64,000 nucleotides of DNA from Flavobacteriaceae bacterium S0862 (GTDB lineage Bacteria > Bacteroidota > Bacteroidia > Flavobacteriales > Flavobacteriaceae): contig JALKAW010000009.1 of the NCBI GenBank assembly GCA_023015825.1, positions 1 through 64,000 on the forward strand, written 5' to 3'. Made by a program: the position numbers and the translations under genes. This document shows, piece by piece, positions 26,808 to 34,994 of the stretch (its first letter is position 1; each line of letters opens with the position of its first letter). The notes below the pieces were generated by a model. The model ran no database searches. It was not told where the DNA came from and saw only the letters and a list, made by a program, of their open reading frames with translations.

Positions 26808-27204
26808 TACCTAATCCTGTTTTGGAGTAATAAGCCCAAAGCCCTAAAAATAGTATTCCTGTTGCTAAAATTCCTATACCTATTGGAATTGTAGGTCTCA
26901 TTTCCTTATCGCCAATAAAAATGACTATCATTGTCCACAGGTAAAATGAAAATGCAAAAGCGTTTGCTGCTGCCTTTTGTTTTATTTTTACTGAAAGCTC
27001 ATCTTCTGGAGGGATTCCTTTTTTTACGTCTTTTAATCGTTTAAAGCCTATAAATAAACTAAATACTACTACGACCAATACGAGTCCAGCGATAGTGTAC
27101 TCAATAATTGAAAGCTCAGATTTTGTTGAGTATAACCATAATCCTATTGTGAATGTTACTGTTCCAGCTAACATTAAAATGAGCATTGTTTTTGTTTTAT
27201 TCAT
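26791..27204 (-). CDS. Small integral membrane protein paired with XRE regulator (DUF2178-like)
   Basis: The protein has 137 residues from the ATG at 27204 ([10 protein letters not shown]). Four membrane segments can be seen: about 5-22, 34-53, 80-98 and 106-125. Between the second and third is a cytoplasmic-type loop with [20 protein letters not shown]. This resembles the DUF2178 kind of membrane protein that is often encoded just before a YozG-like XRE regulator. The family name is inferred from organisation and topology. The function is unknown. An ATG further upstream at 27258 is unlikely because it would precede the palindromic operator. Confidence 0.8.
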   Translation of the reverse strand: MNKTKTMLILMLAGTVTFTIGLWLYSTKSELSIIEYTIAGLVLVVVVFSLFIGFKRLKDVKKGIPPEDELSVKIKQKAAANAFAFSFYLWTMIVIFIGDKEMRPTIPIGIGILATGILFLGLWAYYSKTGLGNGDTN

Positions 27205-27219
27205 AATTATGTTATTTAA

Positions 27220-27238
27220 TTCTAACATAAAGTTAGAA
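27220..27238. promoter_or_regulatory. Palindromic operator candidate for the XRE regulator
   Basis: TTCTAAC and GTTAGAA form a perfect 7-bp inverted repeat with a 5-base centre, 16 bases upstream of the membrane-protein start. On the minus strand TATATTTC, one base off the -7 consensus, overlaps its upstream edge. Autoregulation by the XRE protein is inferred. Confidence 0.45.
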
Positions 27239-27315
27239 ATATATAACATTTTAAACAAATATTTTACAATATTTTTGTGTTAAGTGAAAAAAAATAGAAT
27301 TTAATTTTAAAAAGA

Positions 27316-27688
27316 TTACCCTTCTTCTAGAAGTAAAACACGATAGGGAACCATTTTTATTATTAATTCTTTTGGCAATGGTTTGTTAATAGGAAATTGA
27401 ACTGAGCCTTTTCCTTTTTTATAGCCTTCAAGTTCTATGTCAAATTTTTCCATAACCGTAGGATGAGGATAAAGCCCAACATGCTTTTTATAACCAGCTA
27501 TCATTATTTGTTGGTCTCTTTTTACCTTCTTTTACTAAGGCAAAAGCAGGAATATTATAATTAAATAGTTCAATAGCATTTGGTGCTGCTTTTAGTATAT
27601 ATTCTTTTAATTTTTGAAGTGTGTTTTTAGTTCCCTCAGGTTGAGAGTTTATATAGTCGTCAATGGTTTTAAATGTTTTGGTTGGCAA
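27316..27688 (-). pseudogene. DUF1801 (YdhG-like) gene broken by a one-base frameshift
   Basis: Two overlapping reading frames together make one DUF1801 protein. The first (27688-27488) gives MPTKTFKTIDDYINSQPEG to PNAIELFNYNIPAFALVKEG. The second (ending 27316) gives DQQIMIAGYKKHVGLYPHP to KGSVQFPINKPLPKELI, the usual family C-terminal half. The frames join if one A is removed from the A5 run (T5 on the plus strand at 27519-27523). That restores KEGKRDQQIM and a protein of about 123 residues. The family has a frataxin-like fold and an uncertain role. A sequencing error in the homopolymer is possible. Confidence 0.85.
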
Positions 27689-27716
27689 AATTTGATGCTT
27701 AGATTTTTGAGGGTTA

Positions 27717-27846
27717 GTTTAACGGTCTCGGCTATGGGTAGTTGCTTAACAGTACTAAGTTAGCAAAAAGAAACAGCTTAAAGGAAATTCTGCCGAATTT
27801 CCGTGATACACTTTAACCACTCTTAAGCAATTAATTATAAACGTTG
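27717..27846. repeat. Intergenic imperfect palindrome, attC-like element A
   Basis: The gap between the DUF1801 and DUF6090 genes folds as one long imperfect hairpin. TTGCTTAA (27742-27749) pairs with TTAAGCAA (27823-27830), TTAAAG (27778-27783) with CTTTAA (27811-27816), and GGAAATTC with GAATTTCC around a 4-base tip (27783-27802). The left edge GTTTAAC fits RYYYAAC, one of the two attC core sites of integrons. The right edge (AAACGTTG) does not fit the other cleanly. The relation to integrons is inference. Confidence 0.55.
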
Positions 27847-27857
27847 TTGCGCTTTCG

Positions 27858-28619
27858 TTATTTTTTTAATTTTTTAATTTCGAGTTCAATTTCGCTCAAG
27901 AGATTTGTGTTTTTTTCTAATGATCTTTCTAAACTGAGTTCAATTAGCCAAGAATTTTCGTTTTTTAAGGATTTTAAAAAATATCTAAATTTCTTATCTT
28001 TTTTTAGTTGCTCATAATTGTTAGGAATCATTTCAATAACTGGTACTTTTCCTAGTTGAAATTCTGAAGTGGTATTCCACCTTTGATTAAAATGATCTGG
28101 AAAAATCGTTTTTGAAGCATCTTCTATTATTTTAGAATAAGCATCTGCTGCTTTAATAGCTAATTGAGATTCAGAATAGTAATCAAGTAAATTTGTTTTT
28201 AAGGATTCGTTAGATATAATATCAACACCAATAGATTTTAATTCCTCATAAGCAGCATAGTCAACATTTAATCCCCAAACCTGTGTGATATTCCCAAAAT
28301 GAAATTTTAAAGTATCCTTATAAGGCAGATCTTTTTCCATATAACTTTGGACGTGACCCATCGAACTTCTTGCTGTATTGTTAATTTCAGTAGCCCAGCG
28401 GGTAACGAACAAGTCTCTATTTAATCGATTTTCAAAATGCTGTATTATTTTAAGTTCCTTGGCTTTTAACTTTCTATTTTCATTTAGTGTATTGACCTGA
28501 AGTGCAATCAAAATTCCAATAACAACAAGTACAATTTCGCCAATAGCGTACTTAAAATACTTTCCTGTTTTATTTTCCGTTAGTAAGTTTTGCCTAATTC
28601 TTCTAAAGAATTTTATCAT
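27858..28619 (-). CDS. DUF6090 family membrane protein
   Basis: The protein has 253 residues. Its start is typical of DUF6090 proteins of Bacteroidota: MIKFFRRIRQNLLTENKTGK, YFKYAIGEIVLVVIGILIAL and QVNTLNENRK. It has one membrane segment (about 25-43) and a large, helix-rich domain after it with ELKSIGVDIISNESLKTNLL. The family has no assigned function. These proteins often occur as one of many scattered, poorly syntenic copies in flavobacterial genomes. Here the gene is flanked on both sides by palindromic intergenic elements. Confidence 0.88.
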   Translation of the reverse strand: MIKFFRRIRQNLLTENKTGKYFKYAIGEIVLVVIGILIALQVNTLNENRKLKAKELKIIQHFENRLNRDLFVTRWATEINNTARSSMGHVQSYMEKDLPYKDTLKFHFGNITQVWGLNVDYAAYEELKSIGVDIISNESLKTNLLDYYSESQLAIKAADAYSKIIEDASKTIFPDHFNQRWNTTSEFQLGKVPVIEMIPNNYEQLKKDKKFRYFLKSLKNENSWLIELSLERSLEKNTNLLSEIELEIKKLKK

Positions 28620-28622
28620 TAG

Positions 28623-28697
28623 TTAGCGGTTTGTATAATGAAGTACAATGTTTTTACGGATATGCGTCGTTTTAATGACTTATATCCGACGTTAAAC
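28623..28697. repeat. Intergenic imperfect palindrome, element B
   Basis: The gap upstream of the DUF6090 gene begins TTAGTTAGCGGT, resembling the left edge of element A (TTAGTTTAACGGT), and ends CGACGTTAAACG. Inside, CGGATAT (28657-28663) pairs with ATATCCG (28682-28688). It is shorter and less regular than element A, but has the same orientation. Confidence 0.4.
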
Positions 28698-28748
28698 GAA
28701 TTTCGACTATTTTTTTGAGAAATTCAAGTATTAGCATTTTCTAAAACC

Positions 28749-29840
28749 TTAATAATCAACCATCATTGTAATATCTTTACCTTCTAACGTTTTATAACGC
28801 TTCATTAAATCGGCAGTCATGCAACTATGCACTGGTAATACTAAAAGCGTATCACCAACTTTATAATTTTGTAAATCGCTTTTAGGCACTTTTACAATAC
28901 CGTGTTCTTGTGAAATTCCTCTAACATAAGTATTTGCTATAAGCTCATTCCAACCCTTGCTTGATTTTTTAGCAACATTCCCATAAATAGTTCCAAAAGT
29001 ATCATCTTTCATTCGGTCTTTAGATAAGTGTATGCCACCACCATAAATTACAACTTCACTTTGTTTTTGATGGATAGCAACAATTGGACATTCCATAGCC
29101 ACAGCAATATTGTTTACTTCGCACGAGCCAATTTGTATTTGCATCATATCGTAAAATGCGTAATTTCCTGGACGGATTTCGTCTATGCCTTCAAAGTTTT
29201 CAGCAACACTGCAACTAGGTGTATCTCCATAACTAGCAATAATATCAGGATAGCTTGCTTTATATTGACTTTTTAAGTTCACCAATTTCTTTTTGGCTTC
29301 CTCATGTAAGTTAATAATATCGGCTTTACTTCTACATTTATAAGTTTGTCCTGCATGACCTAGAAACCCAATAAAATTTAATTTGTTACTGTTTTTTGAA
29401 ATGTTTAAAAGCGCATCAATACTTTCGGTATCATAGTGCAATAATCCAGCTCTATTGTTGCCAATGTTTATTTTAATGTAAAAATTAACAGGATGTTGTA
29501 AATGGATTTTTAGAAACTCTAAACTTGTTTTAGACTCTATCAAAACATTTAAGGTAACTCTACTTACTAAATCATTGATGGTATCTATTTCTAAAATATT
29601 CACAGGAAAAGCTACGGTGATATCGTTCCATTCTTTCGAGAAATAATTAGCCATAGCCAAGGAGGAAGCTGTGATTTTAGAAACGCCAGCATCTTTAAAC
29701 CATCTACCAATTTCTATGGATTGATGTGTTTTAAAATGTGGACGTAGTTCAACATTAAATCGTTTGGCACGTTCGGCCATAAATGCAATATTGGCTTTGC
29801 ATTTTGTTTCATCGAGTAATAAAGTGGGTTTGCTAATCAT
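28749..29840 (-). CDS. D-serine dehydratase / D-threonine aldolase-like PLP enzyme
   Basis: This is a fold-type III PLP enzyme of 363 residues. Seen directly: the alanine-racemase-like barrel with the PLP lysine in RPHFKTHQS (Lys37), NIGNNRAGL, YGDTPSCS, and a C-terminal metal site PVHSCMTADL, where His338 and Cys340 form the zinc pair. In eukaryotic D-serine dehydratases the pair is His-X-Cys, while D-threonine aldolases have His-X-Asp, so the D-serine dehydratase type is favoured. The reaction would be D-serine to pyruvate and ammonia. The gene overlaps the MFS transporter gene by 8 bases, which suggests uptake and breakdown of one substrate. Confidence 0.82.
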   Translation of the reverse strand: MISKPTLLLDETKCKANIAFMAERAKRFNVELRPHFKTHQSIEIGRWFKDAGVSKITASSLAMANYFSKEWNDITVAFPVNILEIDTINDLVSRVTLNVLIESKTSLEFLKIHLQHPVNFYIKINIGNNRAGLLHYDTESIDALLNISKNSNKLNFIGFLGHAGQTYKCRSKADIINLHEEAKKKLVNLKSQYKASYPDIIASYGDTPSCSVAENFEGIDEIRPGNYAFYDMMQIQIGSCEVNNIAVAMECPIVAIHQKQSEVVIYGGGIHLSKDRMKDDTFGTIYGNVAKKSSKGWNELIANTYVRGISQEHGIVKVPKSDLQNYKVGDTLLVLPVHSCMTADLMKRYKTLEGKDITMMVDY

Positions 29841-31008
29841 GTGATATTGGTTTTCTAGATAACGCTATAAGACCCAAAATTGGGCCTATGGCTAGAATCA
29901 TATATAGGAAACTTGAATTATATTTTAAATGTAAGTAATTTAATAACTGAATGCTAATAATTGTAATGGCAAACCCAATACAGTTCACTATGGTTAAGGC
30001 AGTGCCTTTATATTTTGGAATCGCATTTTGTGCTACCAAAGTTGAAAACAAAGGTGAATCGGCGATGACTACCATTCCCCAAAAAACTAAAAAACTGAGT
30101 AGAATGAATTCTGAATTAGTTAAAAGAATAAATGGTGATATCAAACAGCAAATACATGATAATAATAAAGCAGTAAACGCTACTTTTTTAGCTTTAAAAA
30201 TGGAAGATAAATAACCAGCAACAACACAAGATAATCCTCCAGCACCAATAATTATAAATGCCCAAAGCGGAATATTTAAAGTAGATTCAAGATTGTTTTC
30301 TTTATAAAGACTTAATACTATGGGAACAAATGCCCAAAACGCATACAGTTCCCACATGTGTCCAAAATACCCAAAAGCAGCTGACCTAAATTTATGGTCT
30401 TTAAAATTCTTTAACCATGCATTTAATTTTAATTTCTGACTTGCCTTTCTATAAGGTCCGTTTGGAACAAATAACAACATAAGTAGACCTCCAAATAGTG
30501 CTAAAATCGAAATAAAAACTATAATATATTGCCACGAAAATCCAAAAGAGTATCCTTTTAATAAATGTGGAAAAGCAGTCCCAATAACCAATGCGCCAAC
30601 CAAAAACCCAAGCGATTTACCTAAACCTTTATCATAGTAATCTGCTGCTATTTTCATGCCAACAGGATAAATACCCGCGAGGAAAAAACCAGTAAAATAT
30701 TTAAGAATGAATAAAGAGAAAAAGGAGTTGTTTTCAAGGATGGTTCCTAAATTGAAAAGAGCAGCAATTAAAGCACAAAAAAAGAAGACTATAGATGGTG
30801 AAAACCTATCAGATATAGTTAATAATGCAAAAACCAAAGTACCACTAATAAATCCAAACTGAACTGCTGAGGTAAGGTGCCCCAAAGCACTTTCATTTAA
30901 ATTAAACGTCGAAATCAAATCTGCCATAACACCATTTCCAGCAAACCATAATGAGGTGCAACAAAATTGTGAAAACACAATTATTGGAAGAATTATTTTT
31001 GATTTCAT
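29833..31008 (-). CDS. Major facilitator superfamily transporter
   Basis: This is an inner-membrane transporter of 391 residues with about 12 hydrophobic segments from the ATG at 31008 (MKSKIILPIIVFSQF). Seen directly: an early SLWFAGNGVMADL segment, the loop TISDRFSPS between segments 2 and 3 in place of the usual MFS motif, GIYPVGMKIAADYYDKGLGKSLG, and a large central loop near residue 200. The substrate is unknown. The overlap with the D-serine dehydratase-like gene suggests an amino acid or related compound. A start at 31035 would add nine residues and cannot be excluded. Confidence 0.87.
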   Translation of the reverse strand: MKSKIILPIIVFSQFCCTSLWFAGNGVMADLISTFNLNESALGHLTSAVQFGFISGTLVFALLTISDRFSPSIVFFFCALIAALFNLGTILENNSFFSLFILKYFTGFFLAGIYPVGMKIAADYYDKGLGKSLGFLVGALVIGTAFPHLLKGYSFGFSWQYIIVFISILALFGGLLMLLFVPNGPYRKASQKLKLNAWLKNFKDHKFRSAAFGYFGHMWELYAFWAFVPIVLSLYKENNLESTLNIPLWAFIIIGAGGLSCVVAGYLSSIFKAKKVAFTALLLSCICCLISPFILLTNSEFILLSFLVFWGMVVIADSPLFSTLVAQNAIPKYKGTALTIVNCIGFAITIISIQLLNYLHLKYNSSFLYMILAIGPILGLIALSRKPISHD

Positions 31009-31089
31009 TAGTTGTATATAGAAAGATCTTAACACTTACTAAAATAGTTGTTTTATTATGCTAGAGCAATTTAAACTTTTATTTTTGTC

Positions 31090-31689
31090 ATGATGCGAGA
31101 CAAATTAAAAGATTACATTCCAGATGCAGCGTTACCAAATACTCTTAGGTTGTTGGAACATGACCATTTGGTTGTCAAAATAAAAAGTGAGCGCAAAACT
31201 CGACATGGCGATTATAAGCGCTTATTGAATGGTCAGCATCAAATTACGGTTAACTCAAATTTAAATCAGTATAGGTTTTTAATTACGTTATTACATGAAA
31301 TAGCACATTTTGAAACGTACAAAGAGTATGGAAGAGAGATAAAACCACATGGCAAAGAATGGAAATATATATTTCAGCATATAATGTTACCTTTTTTAAA
31401 CCCAAATATTTTTCCATACAGTTTGTTACCGCTTTTAGCAAGACATTTTAAAAATCCTAAAGCTAGTAGCGATAGTGATGCTAATTTAGCGTTGGCATTA
31501 AAACAATATGATGAACCAAATGGAAAAACCTATATTTTCGAAGTGCCTTATGGGAGTAAGTTCAAATTGCACAATAAACGAGTTTTTAAAAAAGGGAATA
31601 AACGTATAAAACGTTTTGAATGTGTTGAGGTTAATACAGGAAAGTTGTATCTTTTCAATCCGAATGCAGAAGTTGAATTATTAGATTAA
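31090..31689 (+). CDS. SprT-like zinc metalloprotease-domain protein
   Basis: The protein has 199 residues. Seen directly: an N-terminal SprT-type domain with the metal motif LLHEIAHFETY (HEIAH at residues 69-73) and a further HGKEWK motif in the place of the third ligand region. The C-terminal part is basic and strand-rich (RVFKKGNKRIKRFECVEVNTGKLYLF), like the zinc-ribbon end of SprT but without the cysteine set. The distant eukaryotic relative Spartan degrades DNA-protein crosslinks. The bacterial role is not settled. It lies 3 bases before manC. A second ATG directly follows the first. Confidence 0.85.
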   Translation: MMRDKLKDYIPDAALPNTLRLLEHDHLVVKIKSERKTRHGDYKRLLNGQHQITVNSNLNQYRFLITLLHEIAHFETYKEYGREIKPHGKEWKYIFQHIMLPFLNPNIFPYSLLPLLARHFKNPKASSDSDANLALALKQYDEPNGKTYIFEVPYGSKFKLHNKRVFKKGNKRIKRFECVEVNTGKLYLFNPNAEVELLD

Positions 31690-31692
31690 TAA

Positions 31693-32772
31693 ATGAATAA
31701 AAATAATTATGCCATTTTAATGGCTGGAGGAGTAGGGTCACGATTTTGGCCAGTAAGTACCCAAGAATTCCCTAAACAGTTTCACGATATGTTAGGAACT
31801 GGAGAAACCTTAATTCAAAAGACCTTTAGTCGCTTATCTAATATCATTCCTAAAGAAAATATCTTTATCCTTACTAACGAACGTTATAACGATTTGGTGT
31901 TTCAGCAATTACCAAAAGTGACTAAACGACAAGTGGTGTTGGAGCCTGCAATGCGGAATACAGCGCCTTGTATTTTGTTTGCTACGTTAAAAATACAAAA
32001 GGAAAATCCTGATGCAGTAATGATCGTTGCGCCAAGTGACCATTGGATTGAAGATGAAGCAGCTTTTACCGAAAACGTACAGCAAGCTTTTGATTTTTGT
32101 GCTGCTAAAAGCGCGTTGATGACTCTAGGTATTAAACCAACTTTTCCTAATACTGGCTATGGTTATATCGAGTTTGATAAATCTTCAAATGAAGAAATAA
32201 AAAGCGTTAATCAATTTAGAGAAAAACCAGATTACGAAACAGCAAAATCTTTCTTAAAACAAGGGAATTTTTTGTGGAATGCAGGAATTTTTATGTGGAG
32301 CGTCAATAGTGTGGTGAAAGCTTTTCAAAATAACCAACCAGAATTATTTGGTTTATTTGAAAAAGGAATTGATGTGTATAACACCGATTTTGAAGATGAT
32401 TTTGTAAGAGATAATTATGGTAAAGCCAAAAATATATCCGTCGATTACGCTATTATGGAAAAAAGCAATAATGTATATGTATTGCCAGCAACTTTCGATT
32501 GGAATGACCTTGGGACTTGGGGAAGTTTATATGATAAAATTGATGAAGGAAAAGGGAAAAACGCAGTAGTAAACGCAAACGTGTTAAGTAAAGGAGCTTC
32601 TGGAAATATGATATATTCTAAAAAAGATAAAATTGTAGTTATAGAAGATTTAAAGGATTTTATAATAGTCGATAAAGACGAAGTTTTACTTATCTTTCCA
32701 AAAGATAAAGAACAAGAGATTAAAGATTTACGAAAAAACGTTAGTGATAAATTTGGTAATAAGTACGTGTAA
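31693..32772 (+). CDS. manC: Mannose-1-phosphate guanylyltransferase
   Basis: The enzyme makes GDP-mannose from mannose-1-phosphate and GTP for surface polysaccharides or glycans. The protein has 359 residues, which is the nucleotidyltransferase domain without the C-terminal isomerase domain. Seen directly: the signature MAGGVGSRFWPVSTQEFPKQF split as glycine loop and PKQF motif, VLEPAMRNTAPCI, APSDHWI, GYGYIEF, and FREKPD with FLWNAGIFMW. These define the type. It is placed between the SprT-like gene and the DUF389 gene, all within a few bases, so one transcript is likely. Confidence 0.93.
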   Translation: MNKNNYAILMAGGVGSRFWPVSTQEFPKQFHDMLGTGETLIQKTFSRLSNIIPKENIFILTNERYNDLVFQQLPKVTKRQVVLEPAMRNTAPCILFATLKIQKENPDAVMIVAPSDHWIEDEAAFTENVQQAFDFCAAKSALMTLGIKPTFPNTGYGYIEFDKSSNEEIKSVNQFREKPDYETAKSFLKQGNFLWNAGIFMWSVNSVVKAFQNNQPELFGLFEKGIDVYNTDFEDDFVRDNYGKAKNISVDYAIMEKSNNVYVLPATFDWNDLGTWGSLYDKIDEGKGKNAVVNANVLSKGASGNMIYSKKDKIVVIEDLKDFIIVDKDEVLLIFPKDKEQEIKDLRKNVSDKFGNKYV

Positions 32773-32774
32773 GT

Positions 32775-34226
32775 ATGGAAGAAAATAAGTTCAATTTTAC
32801 TGATGATGAGTCTCAAGGACAACAAAAAATCGTAGAAGAACAAAAAGAAGCCATTGTAAAAGATGCTAAAGGTTTAGTTAGTAATTCAAAGCAATTTTTG
32901 TTTGAAATTTTCAGCTTTAGAAAAGATACAGATCGCGATGCAACCATAGATGCTATAAAAGCAGATATACCCTTCAAAGGTGCGACTGCTTGGATTTTGA
33001 TATGTTCTATTATGGTAGCATCTGTTGGACTTAATGCAAACTCTACTGCTGTGGTTATTGGAGCCATGTTAATTTCACCTTTAATGGGTCCAATATTAGG
33101 TGTTGGATTATCTATTGCTATTAATGATATTGATACACTTCGTAAATCGCTTATCAATTTAGCAGTCATGATAGTGTTAAGTTTGCTGACTGCATTTTTG
33201 TTTTTCTGGTTATTCCCACTTAGCGAAGATACTTCAGAACTATTAGGGAGAACACGACCAGATATTCGAGATGTGCTAATTGCATTTTTTGGTGGTTTAG
33301 CGTTAATTATTGCAAGAACTAAAAAAGGAACTATCGCTTCAGTAATTTTTGGTGTGGCCATTGCAACAGCCTTAATGCCACCTTTATGTACAGCTGGATA
33401 CGGATTGGCTAAAGGAAACTGGAGCTATTTTGGAGGAGCAATGTATCTTTTTAGTATCAATACAGTATTTATAGCTTTAGCAACATTTTTGGTTTTAAAG
33501 CTATTGCGTTTTCCAATGCTGCGTTATGCAAATTCTGCCAAAAGAAGAAGAATTGCCAAACTCGCAGGTTTATTGGCGCTTATTGCTATGATTCCTGCAG
33601 GATGGACATTTTACAATGTATGGGGAGAAAGCAAAAGAGAAAATGATTACAAACAGTTTCTTGATAACGAGATAAACTCCAACGAATCGCTTTGGTTGCA
33701 ACGTGAAAAAATGGATCCTGATAATAAAAGAATCACATTGTACTTTAATGGTGAAATAACCGAAGCCACAGAGTCAGACTTGCGAAACGAGCTAAATAAG
33801 TACAGTAATATTAAAGATTTTGACCTTGTTATTAATGGGAATAAAAATGTTAGCGCTGAACGTTTAATGAATTTATATGACAAATCACTTGTTAACATTG
33901 AACAACGCGATAGTCTATTGTTTGAAAAGCAAAAAGAATTAGATAGTGTCAAGGCGTATTTTGCAAAAAAGAGTAATATTCTTGATGCTAACGACTTTAC
34001 ATCTTTAGCAAAAGATGCTAAAATTCAATTTACCGATTTACAATATTTTGGATATGCTAAAATGCTTGCTTCGTCTGATTTTAGAAAAGCCGATACCATA
34101 GCTATTGCAAATGTTAAATGGAATACATCACTTACCGATAGTATTATGACTGTTAAAGAAGTAGAGCTTAGTAATTGGTTAAAACAAGAGTTGAAGATAG
34201 ATAATGTAATTATAAAAAGAGACTAA
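32775..34226 (+). CDS. DUF389 membrane protein
   Basis: The protein has 483 residues. A soluble N-terminal region of about 65 residues is followed by a DUF389 membrane domain with about six segments: GATAWILICSIMVASVGLN, NSTAVVIGAMLISPLMGPIL, GVGLSIAINDIDTLR, and LIIARTKKGTIASVIFGVA. After the membrane part (about residue 285) there is a long soluble C-terminal domain with two repeat-like units. DUF389 proteins have no established activity. The gene ends exactly where the convergent ABC ATPase gene ends, with no room for a terminator. The AAGAGA/TCTCTT pair there is a poor candidate. Confidence 0.88.
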   Translation: MEENKFNFTDDESQGQQKIVEEQKEAIVKDAKGLVSNSKQFLFEIFSFRKDTDRDATIDAIKADIPFKGATAWILICSIMVASVGLNANSTAVVIGAMLISPLMGPILGVGLSIAINDIDTLRKSLINLAVMIVLSLLTAFLFFWLFPLSEDTSELLGRTRPDIRDVLIAFFGGLALIIARTKKGTIASVIFGVAIATALMPPLCTAGYGLAKGNWSYFGGAMYLFSINTVFIALATFLVLKLLRFPMLRYANSAKRRRIAKLAGLLALIAMIPAGWTFYNVWGESKRENDYKQFLDNEINSNESLWLQREKMDPDNKRITLYFNGEITEATESDLRNELNKYSNIKDFDLVINGNKNVSAERLMNLYDKSLVNIEQRDSLLFEKQKELDSVKAYFAKKSNILDANDFTSLAKDAKIQFTDLQYFGYAKMLASSDFRKADTIAIANVKWNTSLTDSIMTVKEVELSNWLKQELKIDNVIIKRD

Positions 34227-34994
34227 TTATTGCTTCTCTTCTATATACATTTGACGTACTTTTTTAAATAACTCTGATGAGTAAACAAAGTCTGTAACAG
34301 CTTTATTGTCTGTTTTAAAGATGGTGTCTTTTGAGCCTTCCCATTCTTTATAACCATGTTGTAAAAACACAATTTTCTCACCTATCTCCATAACAGAATT
34401 CATGTCGTGAGAGTTAATTACAGTGACTATTTGGTACTCATCTGTAATTTCTTGAATAAGGTTGTCAATAACTATAGCTGTTTTTGGATCTAAGCCAGAG
34501 TTGGGCTCATCACAAAACAAGTATTTAGGATTGTTTACAATAGCTCTAGCAATGGCAACTCGCTTTTGCATACCACCAGATGCTTCACTAGGCATTTTAT
34601 TATGAGCATCATCTAAATTTACGCGCTTTAAAACAACATCTGCACGATCTTCCATTTCGCTTTTGCTCATTTTTGTAAACATGCGTAACGGAAACATCAC
34701 ATTCTCTTGTATGGTCATTGAATCAAATAAAGCACTGCCTTGAAATACCATGCCTATTTCTGCTCTTAAGTTTCTTTTTTGGTCTTCAGATAACTCTGAA
34801 TAAATTTTCCCATCATACGATATAGTACCTTTATCATAAGGAAACAATCCTAAAAGACACTTTATAAATACTGTTTTTCCAGAGCCACTTTGCCCAATAA
34901 CCAAACTAGTTTCTCCTTTTTCGAAATACGCATCTATACCTTTTAAAATATGCGCATCACCAAACGATTTATGTAAGCCTTTTACTTCTATCAT
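34227..34994 (-). CDS. ABC transporter ATPase, MlaF type
   Basis: This is the ATP-binding subunit of a lipid transporter, 255 residues. Seen directly: Walker A IGQSGSGKTVF, the Q loop MVFQGSALFDSMT, the signature EASGGMQKRVAIARA, Walker B YLFCDEPNSGLD and the H-loop histidine in VINSHDMNSV. The SALFDSMT and GGMQKR variants are characteristic of the MlaF family. With the MlaE-like permease just upstream it would energise phospholipid movement between inner and outer membranes. The start overlaps the permease stop by one base. No MlaD-like substrate-binding gene is adjacent. Confidence 0.92.
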   Translation of the reverse strand: MIEVKGLHKSFGDAHILKGIDAYFEKGETSLVIGQSGSGKTVFIKCLLGLFPYDKGTISYDGKIYSELSEDQKRNLRAEIGMVFQGSALFDSMTIQENVMFPLRMFTKMSKSEMEDRADVVLKRVNLDDAHNKMPSEASGGMQKRVAIARAIVNNPKYLFCDEPNSGLDPKTAIVIDNLIQEITDEYQIVTVINSHDMNSVMEIGEKIVFLQHGYKEWEGSKDTIFKTDNKAVTDFVYSSELFKKVRQMYIEEKQ

